From NCBI RefSeq assembly GCF_000622405.1, contig NZ_JASF01000005.1:1984001-2048000 (forward strand): a stretch of 64,000 bases of DNA. Direction: 5' to 3'. The stretch comes from Sulfitobacter donghicola DSW-25 = KCTC 12864 = JCM 14565 (GTDB taxonomy: Bacteria > Pseudomonadota > Alphaproteobacteria > Rhodobacterales > Rhodobacteraceae). Position 1 is the first letter of the stretch. Every line of letters starts with the position of its first letter. A program made the position numbers and the translations under genes. A model generated the notes under the pieces. It ran no database searches and was not told the origin of the DNA. It worked only from the letters and a program-made list of their open reading frames with translations. Positions 34,946 to 44,608 of this stretch are shown in pieces.

Positions 34946-35425
34946 TTAGTCGGTATGCTTCATCGCGCCATGATCATGTTCGCCGCGTTCTTCGATGTTG
35001 AACTGTACGGCCAATTCGCCGGCTTTTTCAAAAACCAGCGTTGCGTCCAGTTTTTCGCCTAGGATGAAGGACTTGTTGCCAAGGCCCATGAACATCACGT
35101 GCAGGCCGCCAGGCTTTAGGGTGACGGTTTCACCGGCAGGGATCGCGATGCCGTCTTGTTTGATCATGCGCGCAACGCCATTTGCATCGGTTTCGGAAAG
35201 GTGAAGCTCGATACGGGGAATATCGGCAACGCGAACGGCGATCAGTTTGTCATCCATGTCGGATGTGTTTTCGATCATCATATAGCCGCCGCCAACTTTG
35301 GCATTCTTGGCGGTGGCAAATGTTTTCGGGTGCATCACGCTGAGCGGGCCGACTTTGTAATCATGAGCAAAGGCAGCGGATGCGGTGATGATGGCTGCTG
35401 TTGCAGCAATGATGAGGTTTTTCAT
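34946..35425 (-). CDS. Periplasmic copper chaperone PCu(A)C
   Basis: 159 residues from the ATG at 35425, with a signal peptide ending ASAAFA. The Cu(I) site of the family is present: His in IELHLSETD, Met in GVARMIKQDG, then His and Met in GGLHVMFMGL. The C-terminal EHDHGAMKHTD adds further His/Met. PCu(A)C delivers copper to the CuA centre of cytochrome c oxidase or to SenC/Sco. The neighbour upstream is a DUF2946-like protein, also tied to copper. Confidence 0.92.
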   Translation of the reverse strand: MKNLIIAATAAIITASAAFAHDYKVGPLSVMHPKTFATAKNAKVGGGYMMIENTSDMDDKLIAVRVADIPRIELHLSETDANGVARMIKQDGIAIPAGETVTLKPGGLHVMFMGLGNKSFILGEKLDATLVFEKAGELAVQFNIEERGEHDHGAMKHTD

Positions 35426-35495
35426 TGTTAGATATCCTGTAGAAACGCGTGCCAGATTGGCCGCAAAAGTTGACGTGTAAGATGTTTTTGGTGTG

Positions 35496-35843
35496 TCAGC
35501 TTTTTGGGGGCGCGCGTGCAGGATGGGGGTTGCGGATGGCATGGCCCTGCAACAAGGCGATATGCATCAGGGCCTTATTCGACAAAGCAGGCGCCAATGA
35601 GGGGCGCAAAACCTTAATCGCTTTCGGGCTGAGCATCGTCGCGGCGATTGTGCAGCTTGCACAGGTGCTGGAAGCCTGCCCTTGGGGATCGCCGCAAAGG
35701 TCTGATAGTTGTCCGCCAATCGCGAGGAACTGTGCCATCTCAGCAGAGATAGGTGCAGCAGTAACCTTATGAGCAAAGGGAACGCTGAGCAGCGCCAAGG
35801 TTATCAGCGCCAGCACAAACCTGTGCAAAGGGGTATGTCGCAT
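35496..35843 (-). CDS. DUF2946-like small protein, probably copper related
   Basis: 115 residues from the ATG at 35843; another ATG at 35852 is also usable. One hydrophobic segment near the N-terminus (FVLALITLALLSVPFAHK) is a signal or anchor. LCGDPQ and STCASCTIAATM give a CxxC site plus a third Cys. This pattern fits DUF2946, often encoded beside PCu(A)C. It lies 70 bases upstream of the copper chaperone on the same strand. Confidence 0.68.
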   Translation of the reverse strand: MRHTPLHRFVLALITLALLSVPFAHKVTAAPISAEMAQFLAIGGQLSDLCGDPQGQASSTCASCTIAATMLSPKAIKVLRPSLAPALSNKALMHIALLQGHAIRNPHPARAPPKS

Positions 35844-35919
35844 TCTGCTCATCCCTGACCGAATACACTGGCATGTGGCGAGAGACCAGAACCGATGATG
35901 CGACATTCGCCCGCGCCAA

Positions 35920-35950
35920 AGCCCCGATGCTGGGGAAAGGCATCGGGGCT
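35920..35950 (-). terminator. Terminator downstream of the Deg protease
   Basis: Perfect 11-bp stem AGCCCCGATGC/GCATCGGGGCT with a nine-base loop; on the minus strand it is followed by TTTGG. It lies 64 bases past the protease stop. The short U tract makes it moderate in strength. Confidence 0.7.
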
Positions 35951-36014
35951 GGGTTCTTTGAGGGGGCAAAGAACGCATCCTGCGCGGATTTTGGAGGTCG
36001 CGCAGGAATTTGGT

Positions 36015-37085
36015 TTAGGCTTTTTGCGGTGCCAACGTGCCGATGGTAACGTCGAGCGTCAGCTCTTTGCCACGCCTCAACACGGTAACATTTGCCTTGT
36101 CATCGGGATCTTTGGCGGCAACGGCGCGGGTGAGATCGCGCAGCGCTTCGATTTGGGTTTCATCAAAGCTTAGGATGATATCACCTTTTTTCAGGCCAGC
36201 TTCTGCGGCGGGGCTATCTTTGGCGACAACATCAACGACAGCGCCCTTTGATTTCTCAAAGCCGAGCACCTCGGCGACCTCGTCGCTCATCGGGCGGATG
36301 CTGACACCTAGCCAGCCACGGGTCACGGTGCCGTCTTGGGCCAAATCCGCGACGACCTCTTGTACAACATCGGAAGGCACCGCAAAGCCGATCCCCACAG
36401 ACCCGCCACCGGGAGAGATGATCGCGGTATTCACACCAATCACGTCACCATCGTTGTTAAACAGCGGCCCACCCGAATTACCACGGTTGATCGCGGCATC
36501 TGTTTGGATGAAGTCGTCATAAGGGCCAGAGTTGATATCGCGCGACTTCGCCGAAATAATGCCACTGGTTACGGTTGAACTAAGGCCAAAGGGATTGCCA
36601 ACGGCAACAACTTCGTCCCCGACCCGCATGGTCTGGGAAGTGCCAAAGGAAACAAACGGCAGGTCCACCTCGGCGGTGATGGACAGCAATGCGATGTCCG
36701 TTGCCGGATCACTGCCCAGAACTTTGGCGTCAAAGGTGCGGCCATCGGCCATGGTCACTTCGACAGATTGCGCGCCCTCGACAACGTGGTGGTTGGTGAC
36801 GATCTGCCCTTCTTCCGAGATGATAAAGCCAGACCCCAAACCGCCGCGCGGGGTTGCATCGGGGCGCTGTTGCTCAAAACGTCTGCGCAAACCTTTTGGC
36901 ATATTGTCAGGCAGTTGCGATGTTGTTTCAGCCGTGCCGGTGACTTTGATAAAGACAACAGCGGGAGCTACTTCTTCGACAAGGTCGCCATAGCCGCCAG
37001 CGGGTACAGCCCAAGACAGGGCAGGCACCATGGCAAAAGACGCGGCCAGCGCGATGGGAGCGGATTTAGAAAGCAAAGATGTCAT
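36015..37085 (-). CDS. Deg/HtrA-type periplasmic serine protease with one PDZ domain
   Basis: 356 residues from the ATG at 37085, with a signal peptide ending ALSWA. The catalytic triad is H100 (TNHHVVEG), D130 (DPATDIALL) and S204 (GNSGGPLFN). One PDZ domain occupies ~255-345. Most DegP proteins carry two PDZ domains and ~480 residues, so this is a short, DegS-like architecture without a retained membrane anchor. It degrades or senses misfolded envelope proteins. Divergent from a two-component system that may control it. Confidence 0.93.
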   Translation of the reverse strand: MTSLLSKSAPIALAASFAMVPALSWAVPAGGYGDLVEEVAPAVVFIKVTGTAETTSQLPDNMPKGLRRRFEQQRPDATPRGGLGSGFIISEEGQIVTNHHVVEGAQSVEVTMADGRTFDAKVLGSDPATDIALLSITAEVDLPFVSFGTSQTMRVGDEVVAVGNPFGLSSTVTSGIISAKSRDINSGPYDDFIQTDAAINRGNSGGPLFNNDGDVIGVNTAIISPGGGSVGIGFAVPSDVVQEVVADLAQDGTVTRGWLGVSIRPMSDEVAEVLGFEKSKGAVVDVVAKDSPAAEAGLKKGDIILSFDETQIEALRDLTRAVAAKDPDDKANVTVLRRGKELTLDVTIGTLAPQKA

Positions 37086-37221
37086 ATTGGTCCTCGTGCA
37101 TTTGTTTTGCGATTGAACCAAAGATGGGAGGCAAAGATTACGGGATAGCCCCCCAAGCCTATACAAAACTGTAATCCGCTGTGGGGTGCGATCTCTGGCT
37201 GGGAACGCTATATGGGGGTGT

Positions 37222-37893
37222 ATGAAACTACTTGTAATCGAAGATGACAAAACAACGGGGGCCTATATCGCCAAGGGATTGCGCGAAGAAGGGCATGTTG
37301 TGGATCTGGTCGAGGATGGCCGCGCGGGGCTTCTTGCTGCGACAAGCGGTGATTATGATGTGATGATCGTGGACCGGATGATGCCGCATCTGGATGGGCT
37401 GACCGTTGTCAAAACACTGCGCGGGGCAGGCAACACAACGCCTGTATTGTTCCTGACGGCCATGTCATCAGTCGAGGATCGCATTGGCGGATTAAACGCT
37501 GGTGGCGATGACTATCTGGTAAAGCCGTTTGCGTTTGGCGAGTTGTCAGCGCGGGTCGCAGCCCTTGGTCGACGCCCTCAACCTGTTGAGCAAGAGACCG
37601 AGTTAAAGGCGGATGACCTGACGCTTGATCTGCTGACGCGAAAGGTCACGCGTGGCGGCGAAGACATCGACCTATTGCCGCGCGAATTTGCGCTGCTTGA
37701 ATTTTTGCTGCGCCGCAAAGGGCGGGTTCAGACACGGACTATGTTGCTCGAAGGGGTGTGGGATTTATCCTTTGATCCGATGACAAATGTCGTGGAAACC
37801 CACGTCAGCCGCTTGCGGGCAAAGGTGGACAAGCCCTTTGCGACCGAGCTGATCAAAACCGTGCGTGGCTCGGGCTACCGGATCGACGGATGA
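37222..37893 (+). CDS. OmpR-family response regulator
   Basis: 223 residues from the ATG at 37222. The receiver domain has phospho-acceptor D51 (VDRMMPHLDG) and K101 (YLVKPF); the winged-helix DNA-binding domain ends KTVRGSGYRIDG. The stop overlaps the kinase start as ATGA. By its divergent position the Deg protease gene is a likely target. Confidence 0.95.
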   Translation: MKLLVIEDDKTTGAYIAKGLREEGHVVDLVEDGRAGLLAATSGDYDVMIVDRMMPHLDGLTVVKTLRGAGNTTPVLFLTAMSSVEDRIGGLNAGGDDYLVKPFAFGELSARVAALGRRPQPVEQETELKADDLTLDLLTRKVTRGGEDIDLLPREFALLEFLLRRKGRVQTRTMLLEGVWDLSFDPMTNVVETHVSRLRAKVDKPFATELIKTVRGSGYRIDG

Positions 37894-39224
37894 GGCGGCT
37901 TTGGCGGTCCATGCAGATGCGGCTGGCATTGATGCTGGTTGTCTTGTTTACAACGGTGAGTTTGCTGAGCCTTGCCGCCAGCTATGCGTTTACGCGCGCC
38001 GCGTTTGAGCAATCAATCCGTGATGATCTGGCCCAAGATTTGGCAGGCTTTCGCGCAGCCCCATCGGCCCGTGCGGTGGCCTTGTTGGTGCAGGCTGAAT
38101 CCGACGAGACCGATCCGGATCGTTTGGTCATCAGCTATGTCACCCGAAACGGCAGGATTTACGGCAACGGCGCTGTCGCGCGCGACGGTGAAGGATTTCA
38201 CATCATTTCGCTCGAAGAGGGCGCAGCCGAACTAGATGGAGAATATCTGGCCCTGAGTGTCCGCCTGCATGGCGGAGGGCTAACGATTGCGCGCAGCCGC
38301 GCTGAGCTCGAAGGGTTACAGCCCGTTTTCCTGAATATCCTCTGGATTAGCCTTTTGCCGACGGTGCTGATTGCGCTTTCGGGGGGGTATATCCTTGCCC
38401 GTAGATCAGAGCGCCACGTTGAAGTGATCCGTTCGGCGCTGGAAAAGATCACGGGTGGTGATCTGGCGGCGCGGGTGGTGACGGGATCGCGGTGGTCGGA
38501 TGATCTGTCTCGGATCGGAGCGGCGGTGAATGGCATGGCTGGCGCGCAAGAGAGGTCTGTCATGGCCTTGCGGCAGGTTTCGTCTGACATTGCCCATGAT
38601 TTGAAAACACCTGTGCAACGTGTTTCTCTCAGGCTCGAAGAATTGGCGGGCATCGTAGATGATGCTGCCACCAGCAATCTGGTGGATGAAACGCGCGAAG
38701 AGGTGGCAGGCATTTCGGCGGTCTTTCAGTCGCTGCTACAACTTGCCCAAGTTGAAAATGGAGCTCTGCGAGAAGGGTTTGAACCCGTTGATCTCGCGCA
38801 GCTATGCCAAACGCTGATTGAAGTCTATGAACCCACGGCAATGGAACGGGGGCAGTCCTTGCGCTTTGTGGGGCCAGAATTCGCATCCGTCCAAGGTGAA
38901 AAGAACCTACTGGGGCAGGTTGTTGCCAACCTCATTGAAAATGCGCTGGGCCATACGCAGCAAGGGGCGGAAATAACCGTTTCCATCCAAGAGGAGGCAA
39001 CAGGCGTTTCTTTGATAGTTGAGGATAATGGCCCAGGTATTCCAGAGGATGAAAAGGGGCGGGTAACCCAACGTTTGTACCGTCTGGACCGAAGCCGCAA
39101 CACGCCGGGCAATGGGCTTGGGCTTAGTTTGGTTGATGGGGTGGCGCGTTTGCATGGTGCGGTGTTGAATCTAGAGGATGCTGACCCGGGCTTGCGGGTG
39201 TCCTTGCGTTTTCCGGCTTCTTGA
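37890..39224 (+). CDS. Sensor histidine kinase
   Basis: 444 residues. Two membrane spans (~11-32 and ~146-170) enclose a ~115-residue periplasmic sensor, followed by HAMP (~170-225). The HisKA box carries phospho-acceptor H236 (SSDIAHDLKTPVQRV), and HATPase_c has ENALGHT, VEDNGPGIP and NGLGLSLV. Translationally coupled to its response regulator. The cue is unknown; envelope stress is suggested by the adjacent Deg protease. Confidence 0.94.
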   Translation: MRRLWRSMQMRLALMLVVLFTTVSLLSLAASYAFTRAAFEQSIRDDLAQDLAGFRAAPSARAVALLVQAESDETDPDRLVISYVTRNGRIYGNGAVARDGEGFHIISLEEGAAELDGEYLALSVRLHGGGLTIARSRAELEGLQPVFLNILWISLLPTVLIALSGGYILARRSERHVEVIRSALEKITGGDLAARVVTGSRWSDDLSRIGAAVNGMAGAQERSVMALRQVSSDIAHDLKTPVQRVSLRLEELAGIVDDAATSNLVDETREEVAGISAVFQSLLQLAQVENGALREGFEPVDLAQLCQTLIEVYEPTAMERGQSLRFVGPEFASVQGEKNLLGQVVANLIENALGHTQQGAEITVSIQEEATGVSLIVEDNGPGIPEDEKGRVTQRLYRLDRSRNTPGNGLGLSLVDGVARLHGAVLNLEDADPGLRVSLRFPAS

Positions 39225-39295
39225 TAGGTCAGCTTCTTGCACTTCGCTGACGTGCAGTACAAATTGCGCCGGATCAAATGAAGGGGTGCCATTTA

Positions 39296-40261
39296 ATGCG
39301 GGCCATGCAAGTTACCGAACACAATTCGCCACTGGCGCTGCAAACTCTGGACACGCCGATGCCCGCAGCGGGAGAGGTGCAAGTGCAGGTCGCGACCTGT
39401 GGGTTGAACTTTGGCGACACGTTGTTGGTAAAGGGCAGTTATCAGGAAAAGCCTGCGCTGCCTTTCACACCGGGTATGGAGCTTGCCGGAACGATCACAG
39501 CGGTTGGTGAAGGCGTTGAGGGGCTGGAGATCGGGCAAAGGGTTGTGGCCTATAGCGGTATTGGCGGGCTTGCTGAATATGCGGTTCTGTCGGCCAAGAT
39601 TTGCGTGCCTCTGCCAGATCAGATGTCTTTCGAAGATGCCGCGGCCTTTTTGATCACCTATGGCACCAGCCATCTGGCGCTGGGCGCAAAAGCGGGGCTG
39701 CTGGAGGGCGAGCGCCTTTTGGTTCTTGGCGCGTCGGGGGGTGTTGGGCTAACGGCGGTCGAGTTGGGGCATCTTATGGGCGCCGAAGTCATCGCCTGCG
39801 CCCGTGGCGCTGATCGGTTGGCCATTTGCGCGCAAAAAGGTGCCGACCACCTGATCGATTCCGATACGCAAGATATCCGAGAAACGGTAAAGGCGCTGGG
39901 CGGTGCCGATGTTGTTTATGACCCCATCGGCGGAGACCAGTTCAAAGCTGCCATGCGCGCCAGCAACCAAGGCGCGCGTCTGCTGCCCTTGGGGTTTGCC
40001 AGCGGCGAGGTGCCACAGATACCCGCCAACATCTTGTTGGTGAAGAACATGACGGTTCTAGGTTTTTATCTGGGTGGATTTGCCAAGCTAAACCCAAAGG
40101 CCATGACGCAAAGCATCGAGACCCTGATAGGATGGTATGTTGAAGGCAAACTAAAGCCCCATGTCAGCAACGTTCTCCCGTTGGAGAAAGCGAATGAAGG
40201 TTTGGACCTTTTGAGAACACGCCAAGCCACGGGAAAAGTTGTGGTGCAAGTCGCCAGCTAG
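39296..40261 (+). CDS. NADPH:quinone oxidoreductase family protein
   Basis: 321-residue zinc-free medium-chain reductase. The N-terminal GroES-like domain has FTPGMELAGTITAVGEGVEG, and the nucleotide motif is GASGGVGLTAVELGHLMGAE. It would reduce quinones or enoyl substrates with NADPH. The ATG at 39296 has AAGGGG at nine bases; ATGs at 39278 and 39305 are alternatives. Its TAG overlaps the convergent DMT gene stop within CTAG. Confidence 0.9.
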   Translation: MRAMQVTEHNSPLALQTLDTPMPAAGEVQVQVATCGLNFGDTLLVKGSYQEKPALPFTPGMELAGTITAVGEGVEGLEIGQRVVAYSGIGGLAEYAVLSAKICVPLPDQMSFEDAAAFLITYGTSHLALGAKAGLLEGERLLVLGASGGVGLTAVELGHLMGAEVIACARGADRLAICAQKGADHLIDSDTQDIRETVKALGGADVVYDPIGGDQFKAAMRASNQGARLLPLGFASGEVPQIPANILLVKNMTVLGFYLGGFAKLNPKAMTQSIETLIGWYVEGKLKPHVSNVLPLEKANEGLDLLRTRQATGKVVVQVAS

Positions 40262-41235
40262 TGACGCCTTGCAACGGGGCGGGGGGTAACCCGTTTGGCT
40301 TTAACCCGCTCTCGAAAGAAGACAAACAGGCCCGAGGCAAGGATCAGGGCGATCCCTGTCCAGACCTCCCATGTGGGTAAATCAGAAAACGCAAGGAAGC
40401 CCCAAAATACCGCCAAAGGCAGGCCAATATATTCAAACGGGGCAACCGTTGCTGCATCCGCAAGGCGATAGGCCTGACTAAGAGCATAGCCAATCAGCCC
40501 GCCGTTAACGCCCAGACCCAAAAGAACCCATTGATCCTGTTGGGAGGGCCAAATCCATGCGCGAAAGAGGAATTGAAGCGACTCATTGGTGACGGTCGCC
40601 GCGAATTTCCCATCCCCTGCGATCAAGAAAAAGAACGCCGAAACAAAGACAAACGTAAGTTGGATGTAGATGGCAAGCGCCGAGGCGGGGGCCTTTACAC
40701 CCAGTTTGCGTGTCATCAACTGGTTGAGCGCATAGGTGAGCGCGCCAAGGACTGGCAGCAACATCACAATGCGTGACACCTCCAAGGTTTCGGAAGGCTC
40801 CCACGGGCGCTGCATGATGAGAACGCCAATAAAGCCAACCAAAACAGCCCCAAATCGTATCGGCCCCACCTTTTCGCCCAAGATCGGGATAGACAGGATC
40901 GTGATGAAAAGGGGTGCGGCAAAGAATAACGCGGTGGCATCGGCCAAGGGCATCACTGCCAAGGCCAGAAAAAAGGACATGTTGGCGATCACAACCAAAA
41001 CCCCGCGAAAAACATGTAGCAAAGGCTGTTCTGTGCGCAGTGCAGACAATCCGCCTTCAAATTGAAGAAAGACAAAGCTGACACATAGCGCGATGGCCGA
41101 GCGAAAGAAGATAATTTCATGCAACGGATAGCCGTTGGAGAGGCTTTTGATCAGCATATCATTCAGAGAGATGCACAATACTCCAAATAGCACAAAAGCT
41201 ATAGCGAGGCCGGCGCTGTTGGAACGGGTTGTCAT
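40258..41235 (-). CDS. DMT-family (EamA) transporter
   Basis: 325 residues with ten hydrophobic segments in two EamA repeats (~13-145 and ~160-305). DATALFFAAPLFITILSIPI and FEYIGLPLAVFWGFLAF mark the end of each repeat. Likely exports or imports a small metabolite across the inner membrane; specificity cannot be read from sequence. Overlaps the convergent oxidoreductase by four bases. Confidence 0.88.
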   Translation of the reverse strand: MTTRSNSAGLAIAFVLFGVLCISLNDMLIKSLSNGYPLHEIIFFRSAIALCVSFVFLQFEGGLSALRTEQPLLHVFRGVLVVIANMSFFLALAVMPLADATALFFAAPLFITILSIPILGEKVGPIRFGAVLVGFIGVLIMQRPWEPSETLEVSRIVMLLPVLGALTYALNQLMTRKLGVKAPASALAIYIQLTFVFVSAFFFLIAGDGKFAATVTNESLQFLFRAWIWPSQQDQWVLLGLGVNGGLIGYALSQAYRLADAATVAPFEYIGLPLAVFWGFLAFSDLPTWEVWTGIALILASGLFVFFRERVKAKRVTPRPVARRH

Positions 41236-41315
41236 TCTGGTACTTTCATCAAACGCATTGCAGCTGTCTAGAAAAATACATAGCGTGCTTCCTGACCACC
41301 TGAGGAGAGCCTACC

Positions 41316-41834
41316 ATGCAAATGTCCGATACACGCCAGATTGCTGCGACACCAGCGCAAGTTTACGCAGCGCTTTTGGATCCGGAAATGCTGAAAGCGT
41401 GTGTGCCAGGTGCGACCGAGGTCGAAGGCTCTGCCGAAAGCGGGTTTGTTGCTACGGTGGTGCAAAAGGTTGGGCCGGTAAAGGCAACGTTTAAGGGTGA
41501 GGTTTCGATCAGCGATCAAGTGCAGGACGTTTCTTTGCGGATCGAAGGCGCTGGCAAAGGTGGCGCTGCGGGTTTCGCAAAAGGGGGCGCGGATGTTCGA
41601 TTTGCCCCGAGCGATGATGGCTGCGAGCTAAGCTATGATGTCGAGGCTAAGGTGGGCGGAAAGCTGGCCCAGCTGGGGAGCCGTATCATTGACGGTTTTG
41701 CCAAAAAGATGGCCGATCAGTTCTTCACCAACCTTCAGGAAGCGCTGGAAGGTCCGGCAGAAGGCGAAGCCGCGGAAGGTGGTGACGCAGAGGCACCAGC
41801 GAAAAAGGGTTGGTTTGGTCGCACCAAAACCTAA
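41316..41834 (+). CDS. CoxG-like SRPBCC protein
   Basis: 172 residues of the CO-dehydrogenase subunit G (CoxG) family, an SRPBCC lipid-cavity fold: PAQVYAALLDPEMLKACVPG and KGGADVRFAPSDDGCELSYD. An acidic Ala/Gly/Glu linker (~150-160) and a short basic tail KKGWFGRTKT follow. In Oligotropha, CoxG anchors CO dehydrogenase to the membrane; here no coxMSL genes are near, so a general lipid- or ligand-binding role is as likely. Confidence 0.85.
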   Translation: MQMSDTRQIAATPAQVYAALLDPEMLKACVPGATEVEGSAESGFVATVVQKVGPVKATFKGEVSISDQVQDVSLRIEGAGKGGAAGFAKGGADVRFAPSDDGCELSYDVEAKVGGKLAQLGSRIIDGFAKKMADQFFTNLQEALEGPAEGEAAEGGDAEAPAKKGWFGRTKT

Positions 41835-41901
41835 CCCTTAAAAATTCTTGGTGCTTGGTTGCATTCCAGTCTACCTAGGCCGGACCTAGCGGGAGGTCTA
41901 T

Positions 41902-42834
41902 ATGACTCATATTCTTGAAATTTCATCTTTGCGCAAAGCCTATGCAGATGGCTTTGAGGCTTTGAAGGGTGTAGACCTGCAAATCAACGAGGGCGAAATT
42001 CTTGCCTTGTTGGGGCCCAATGGAGCTGGCAAAACCACTCTTATTTCAACGGCTTGTGGGATTACGACCGCGACATCGGGAACCGTGCGTGTCGGTGGTT
42101 TTGATACGGTCGAAAACTTTCGCCAAGCGCGTTCGATCATCGGGTTGGTGCCGCAGGAGATCAATCTGGAACCTTTCGAGAAGGTCATCAATACGGTTAA
42201 GTTCTCTCGCGGGTTGTTTGGAAAACCGTCCAATCCGGCGCTGATCGAGAAAATCTTGCGACAGCTGTCTCTATGGGACAAACGCAACAACCAAATTCGC
42301 GAATTGTCAGGCGGTATGAAACGTCGCGTCCTGATTGCAAAGGCCCTTAGCCACGAACCAAGGGTGCTGTTTCTGGATGAACCCACAGCCGGAGTGGACG
42401 TAGAGCTGCGCCGTGACATGTGGGAAATCGTCGCCGAGCTAAAGCGGGATGGCGTAACGATCATCCTGACAACCCACTACATCGAGGAAGCCGAGGCGAT
42501 TGCGGATCGTGTCGGGGTTATTGCCTCTGGTGAAATCCTATTGGTCGAAGACAAAGAAAAGCTGATGGCGCGCATGGGCAAGAAAGAGCTGGAAGTACAA
42601 CTGTCTGCCCCGATCACCGAAGTGCCTGAAAATCTGATGTCGGATGCGCTAAGGCTGTCTGCTGATGGCAGTGCACTGATCTATACCTATGATACCAAAG
42701 GCGAACGGACTGGGATCACCCAGCTATTGGCTGATGTTGCCGCAGCTGGATTGGTTTTGCGTGATGTGGTTACACGGCAATCAAGCCTTGAAGATATTTT
42801 TGTGGACCTTGTTCACGAAGGAGAGGCGTCATGA
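41902..42834 (+). CDS. ABC-2 type exporter ATP-binding protein
   Basis: 310 residues. Walker [10 protein letters not shown], signature [15 protein letters not shown], Walker [13 protein letters not shown] and switch TTHYIEEAE define a DrrA/YadG-type export ATPase; the last ~80 residues are the variable regulatory tail. Coupled to the permease gene by ATGA. Substrate unknown. Confidence 0.92.
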   Translation: MTHILEISSLRKAYADGFEALKGVDLQINEGEILALLGPNGAGKTTLISTACGITTATSGTVRVGGFDTVENFRQARSIIGLVPQEINLEPFEKVINTVKFSRGLFGKPSNPALIEKILRQLSLWDKRNNQIRELSGGMKRRVLIAKALSHEPRVLFLDEPTAGVDVELRRDMWEIVAELKRDGVTIILTTHYIEEAEAIADRVGVIASGEILLVEDKEKLMARMGKKELEVQLSAPITEVPENLMSDALRLSADGSALIYTYDTKGERTGITQLLADVAAAGLVLRDVVTRQSSLEDIFVDLVHEGEAS

Positions 42835-43592
42835 ATTGGACAGCTATTAAATCTATCTACTTTTTTGAAATGGCACGGTTTTTCCGCACCATCGCGCAAA
42901 GCTTTATCTCGCCTGTTTTGTCGACCTCATTGTATTTTGTGGTGTTTGGCGCGGCGATTGGCAGCCGAATACAGGAAGTCGAAGGCGTTTCTTATGCGGC
43001 GTTTATTGTGCCGGGTTTGATTATGCTCAGCGTGATCACCCAAGCAATTTCTAACGCAAGTTTTGGTATCTATTTCCCAAAGTTCATCGGAACCATTTTT
43101 GAATTGCTCTCGGCACCGGTAAATTTTCTGGAGATCGTGATCGGATATGTCGGTGCTGCGGCGACTAAGGCATTGTTTATTGGTGTCATTATCCTTGCGA
43201 CGGCCTATCTATTTGTGGATTTTCAAATCCAGCATCCTTTCGCGATGATCGGGTTTCTGGTGCTGACTTGCATCAGTTTTGCGCTGATGGGGTTCATCAT
43301 AGGCATCTGGGCGGGCAGCTTTGAGCAGCTGCAACTGGTGCCGCTTTTGATCATCACGCCCTTGGTGTTCTTGGGGGGATCTTTTTATTCAATCTCGATG
43401 CTTCCGCCTGTTTGGCAGGTGATTTCCCATTTTAACCCAGTGGTTTACCTGATTTCCGGCTTCCGGTGGTCCTTCTTTGGGCAGGCAGATGTTTCCATTG
43501 GGCTTAGCTTGTTCGCGATTAGCGCGTTCACGGCCCTATGCCTTGGCGTGATCTGGTGGATCTTCAAGACAGGCTGGCGCATCCGCCAATAA
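42831..43592 (+). CDS. ABC-2 type exporter permease
   Basis: 253 residues with six hydrophobic spans and the ABC-2 signature region in [20 protein letters not shown] followed by [13 protein letters not shown]. YadH-like. It forms the channel driven by the preceding ATPase. Confidence 0.91.
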   Translation: MNWTAIKSIYFFEMARFFRTIAQSFISPVLSTSLYFVVFGAAIGSRIQEVEGVSYAAFIVPGLIMLSVITQAISNASFGIYFPKFIGTIFELLSAPVNFLEIVIGYVGAAATKALFIGVIILATAYLFVDFQIQHPFAMIGFLVLTCISFALMGFIIGIWAGSFEQLQLVPLLIITPLVFLGGSFYSISMLPPVWQVISHFNPVVYLISGFRWSFFGQADVSIGLSLFAISAFTALCLGVIWWIFKTGWRIRQ

Positions 43593-43641
43593 TCTCGCGC
43601 ACCTCCTTGTTGCGGCGCGCGGGGCGCTCTACATGTGAACC

Positions 43642-44439
43642 ATGAAACAATGGCTTCCCTTTATAAAAAGCGACCCAACGGTCGCAGTGATCCGCCTATC
43701 CGGTGCGATCGGTTCATCAGGGCGCGGTGCGCTGAATGATGCAACCCTTGCGCCTGTTATCGAAAAAGCGTTTTCGAAAGGCAAACCTGCCGCAGTTGCC
43801 TTGGAAGTGAACTCTCCCGGGGGAAGTCCGGTGCAGTCGTCGTTGATCGGTGCGCGCATCCGTCGACTGGCCGAGGAAAAGGAAATTCCGGTTATCGCCT
43901 TTGTCGAAGATGTTGCTGCTTCGGGGGGATATTGGCTGGCTGCGGCTGCGGATGAGATTTACGCTGACGCGTCTTCGGTTGTTGGTTCTATCGGCGTTAT
44001 TTCGGCCAGCTTTGGCTTGCACGAGCTGATGGAGAAAAACGGGGTAGAGCGGCGGGTTTATACTGCGGGAAACTCCAAATCCATGCTGGACCCTTTCCGC
44101 CCTGAAAAGGCAGAGGATGTGGCTCGCCTGAAAGAGCTGCTTGAAGATATTCACGTTAATTTCAAAGAGCATGTTGCAAGCCGCCGCCTAGGTAAGCTGG
44201 CTGAGGATCGTGATCTGTTTACGGGTGAAATCTGGCTGGCGCGCAAGGCAATCGAGGTCGGGCTGATCGACGGGATTGATCACCTGAAACCTCATCTGAC
44301 AAAGCGGTTTGGCAAAAAGGTCAAGCTGCGCCGCTATGGTGCGAAAAAAGGGATGCTCGACCGGTTTGGAGCGCGGATTGTCGGTGATGTGCTGCACGGT
44401 GTAGAAGAGCGTGCGCAATTTGCGCGATTTGGGTTGTAG
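43642..44439 (+). CDS. S49-family peptidase (SohB/short SppA type)
   Basis: 265 residues, one Clp-like S49 domain. The catalytic Ser is in VAASGGYWLAAAADEIYA and the Lys base in GNSKSMLDPF, a Ser-Lys dyad. No clear N-terminal anchor. Signal-peptide peptidases of this kind clear cleaved signal peptides or membrane fragments. The next gene starts two bases after its stop. Confidence 0.9.
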   Translation: MKQWLPFIKSDPTVAVIRLSGAIGSSGRGALNDATLAPVIEKAFSKGKPAAVALEVNSPGGSPVQSSLIGARIRRLAEEKEIPVIAFVEDVAASGGYWLAAAADEIYADASSVVGSIGVISASFGLHELMEKNGVERRVYTAGNSKSMLDPFRPEKAEDVARLKELLEDIHVNFKEHVASRRLGKLAEDRDLFTGEIWLARKAIEVGLIDGIDHLKPHLTKRFGKKVKLRRYGAKKGMLDRFGARIVGDVLHGVEERAQFARFGL

Positions 44440-44440
44440 T

Positions 44441-44608
44441 ATGATCTTAAAGATAGTTGCTCTGTTTTTGGTTTTTATCGGCGTTTTGGGCTGGTTTGGT
44501 AAGATGCATTGGATTGGCGGCAAGGCGCTGACCCAACGCAAATGCCGTTCATGTGGACGTTACCGCATTGGCAAAGGGCCCTGTGCCTGTGGAGGTAAGC
44601 GGGGATGA
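44441..44608 (+). CDS. Small membrane protein with zinc-ribbon-like tail
   Basis: 55 residues, ATG at 44441 one base after the S49 stop, and its own stop overlaps the antiporter ATG as ATGA. A membrane span at ~3-20 (KIVALFLVFIGVLGWF) is followed by a cytosolic tail holding CRSCGRYRIGKGPCACGG, a CxxC-x8-CxC arrangement fit to bind one zinc. No family recognised. The double coupling argues it is translated. Confidence 0.75.
   Translation: MILKIVALFLVFIGVLGWFGKMHWIGGKALTQRKCRSCGRYRIGKGPCACGGKRG

Noticed and set aside
37107..37187. GATTAC...GTAATC pair in the Deg/two-component spacer
   Set aside because: The half-sites are far apart and short; not distinguishable from chance.
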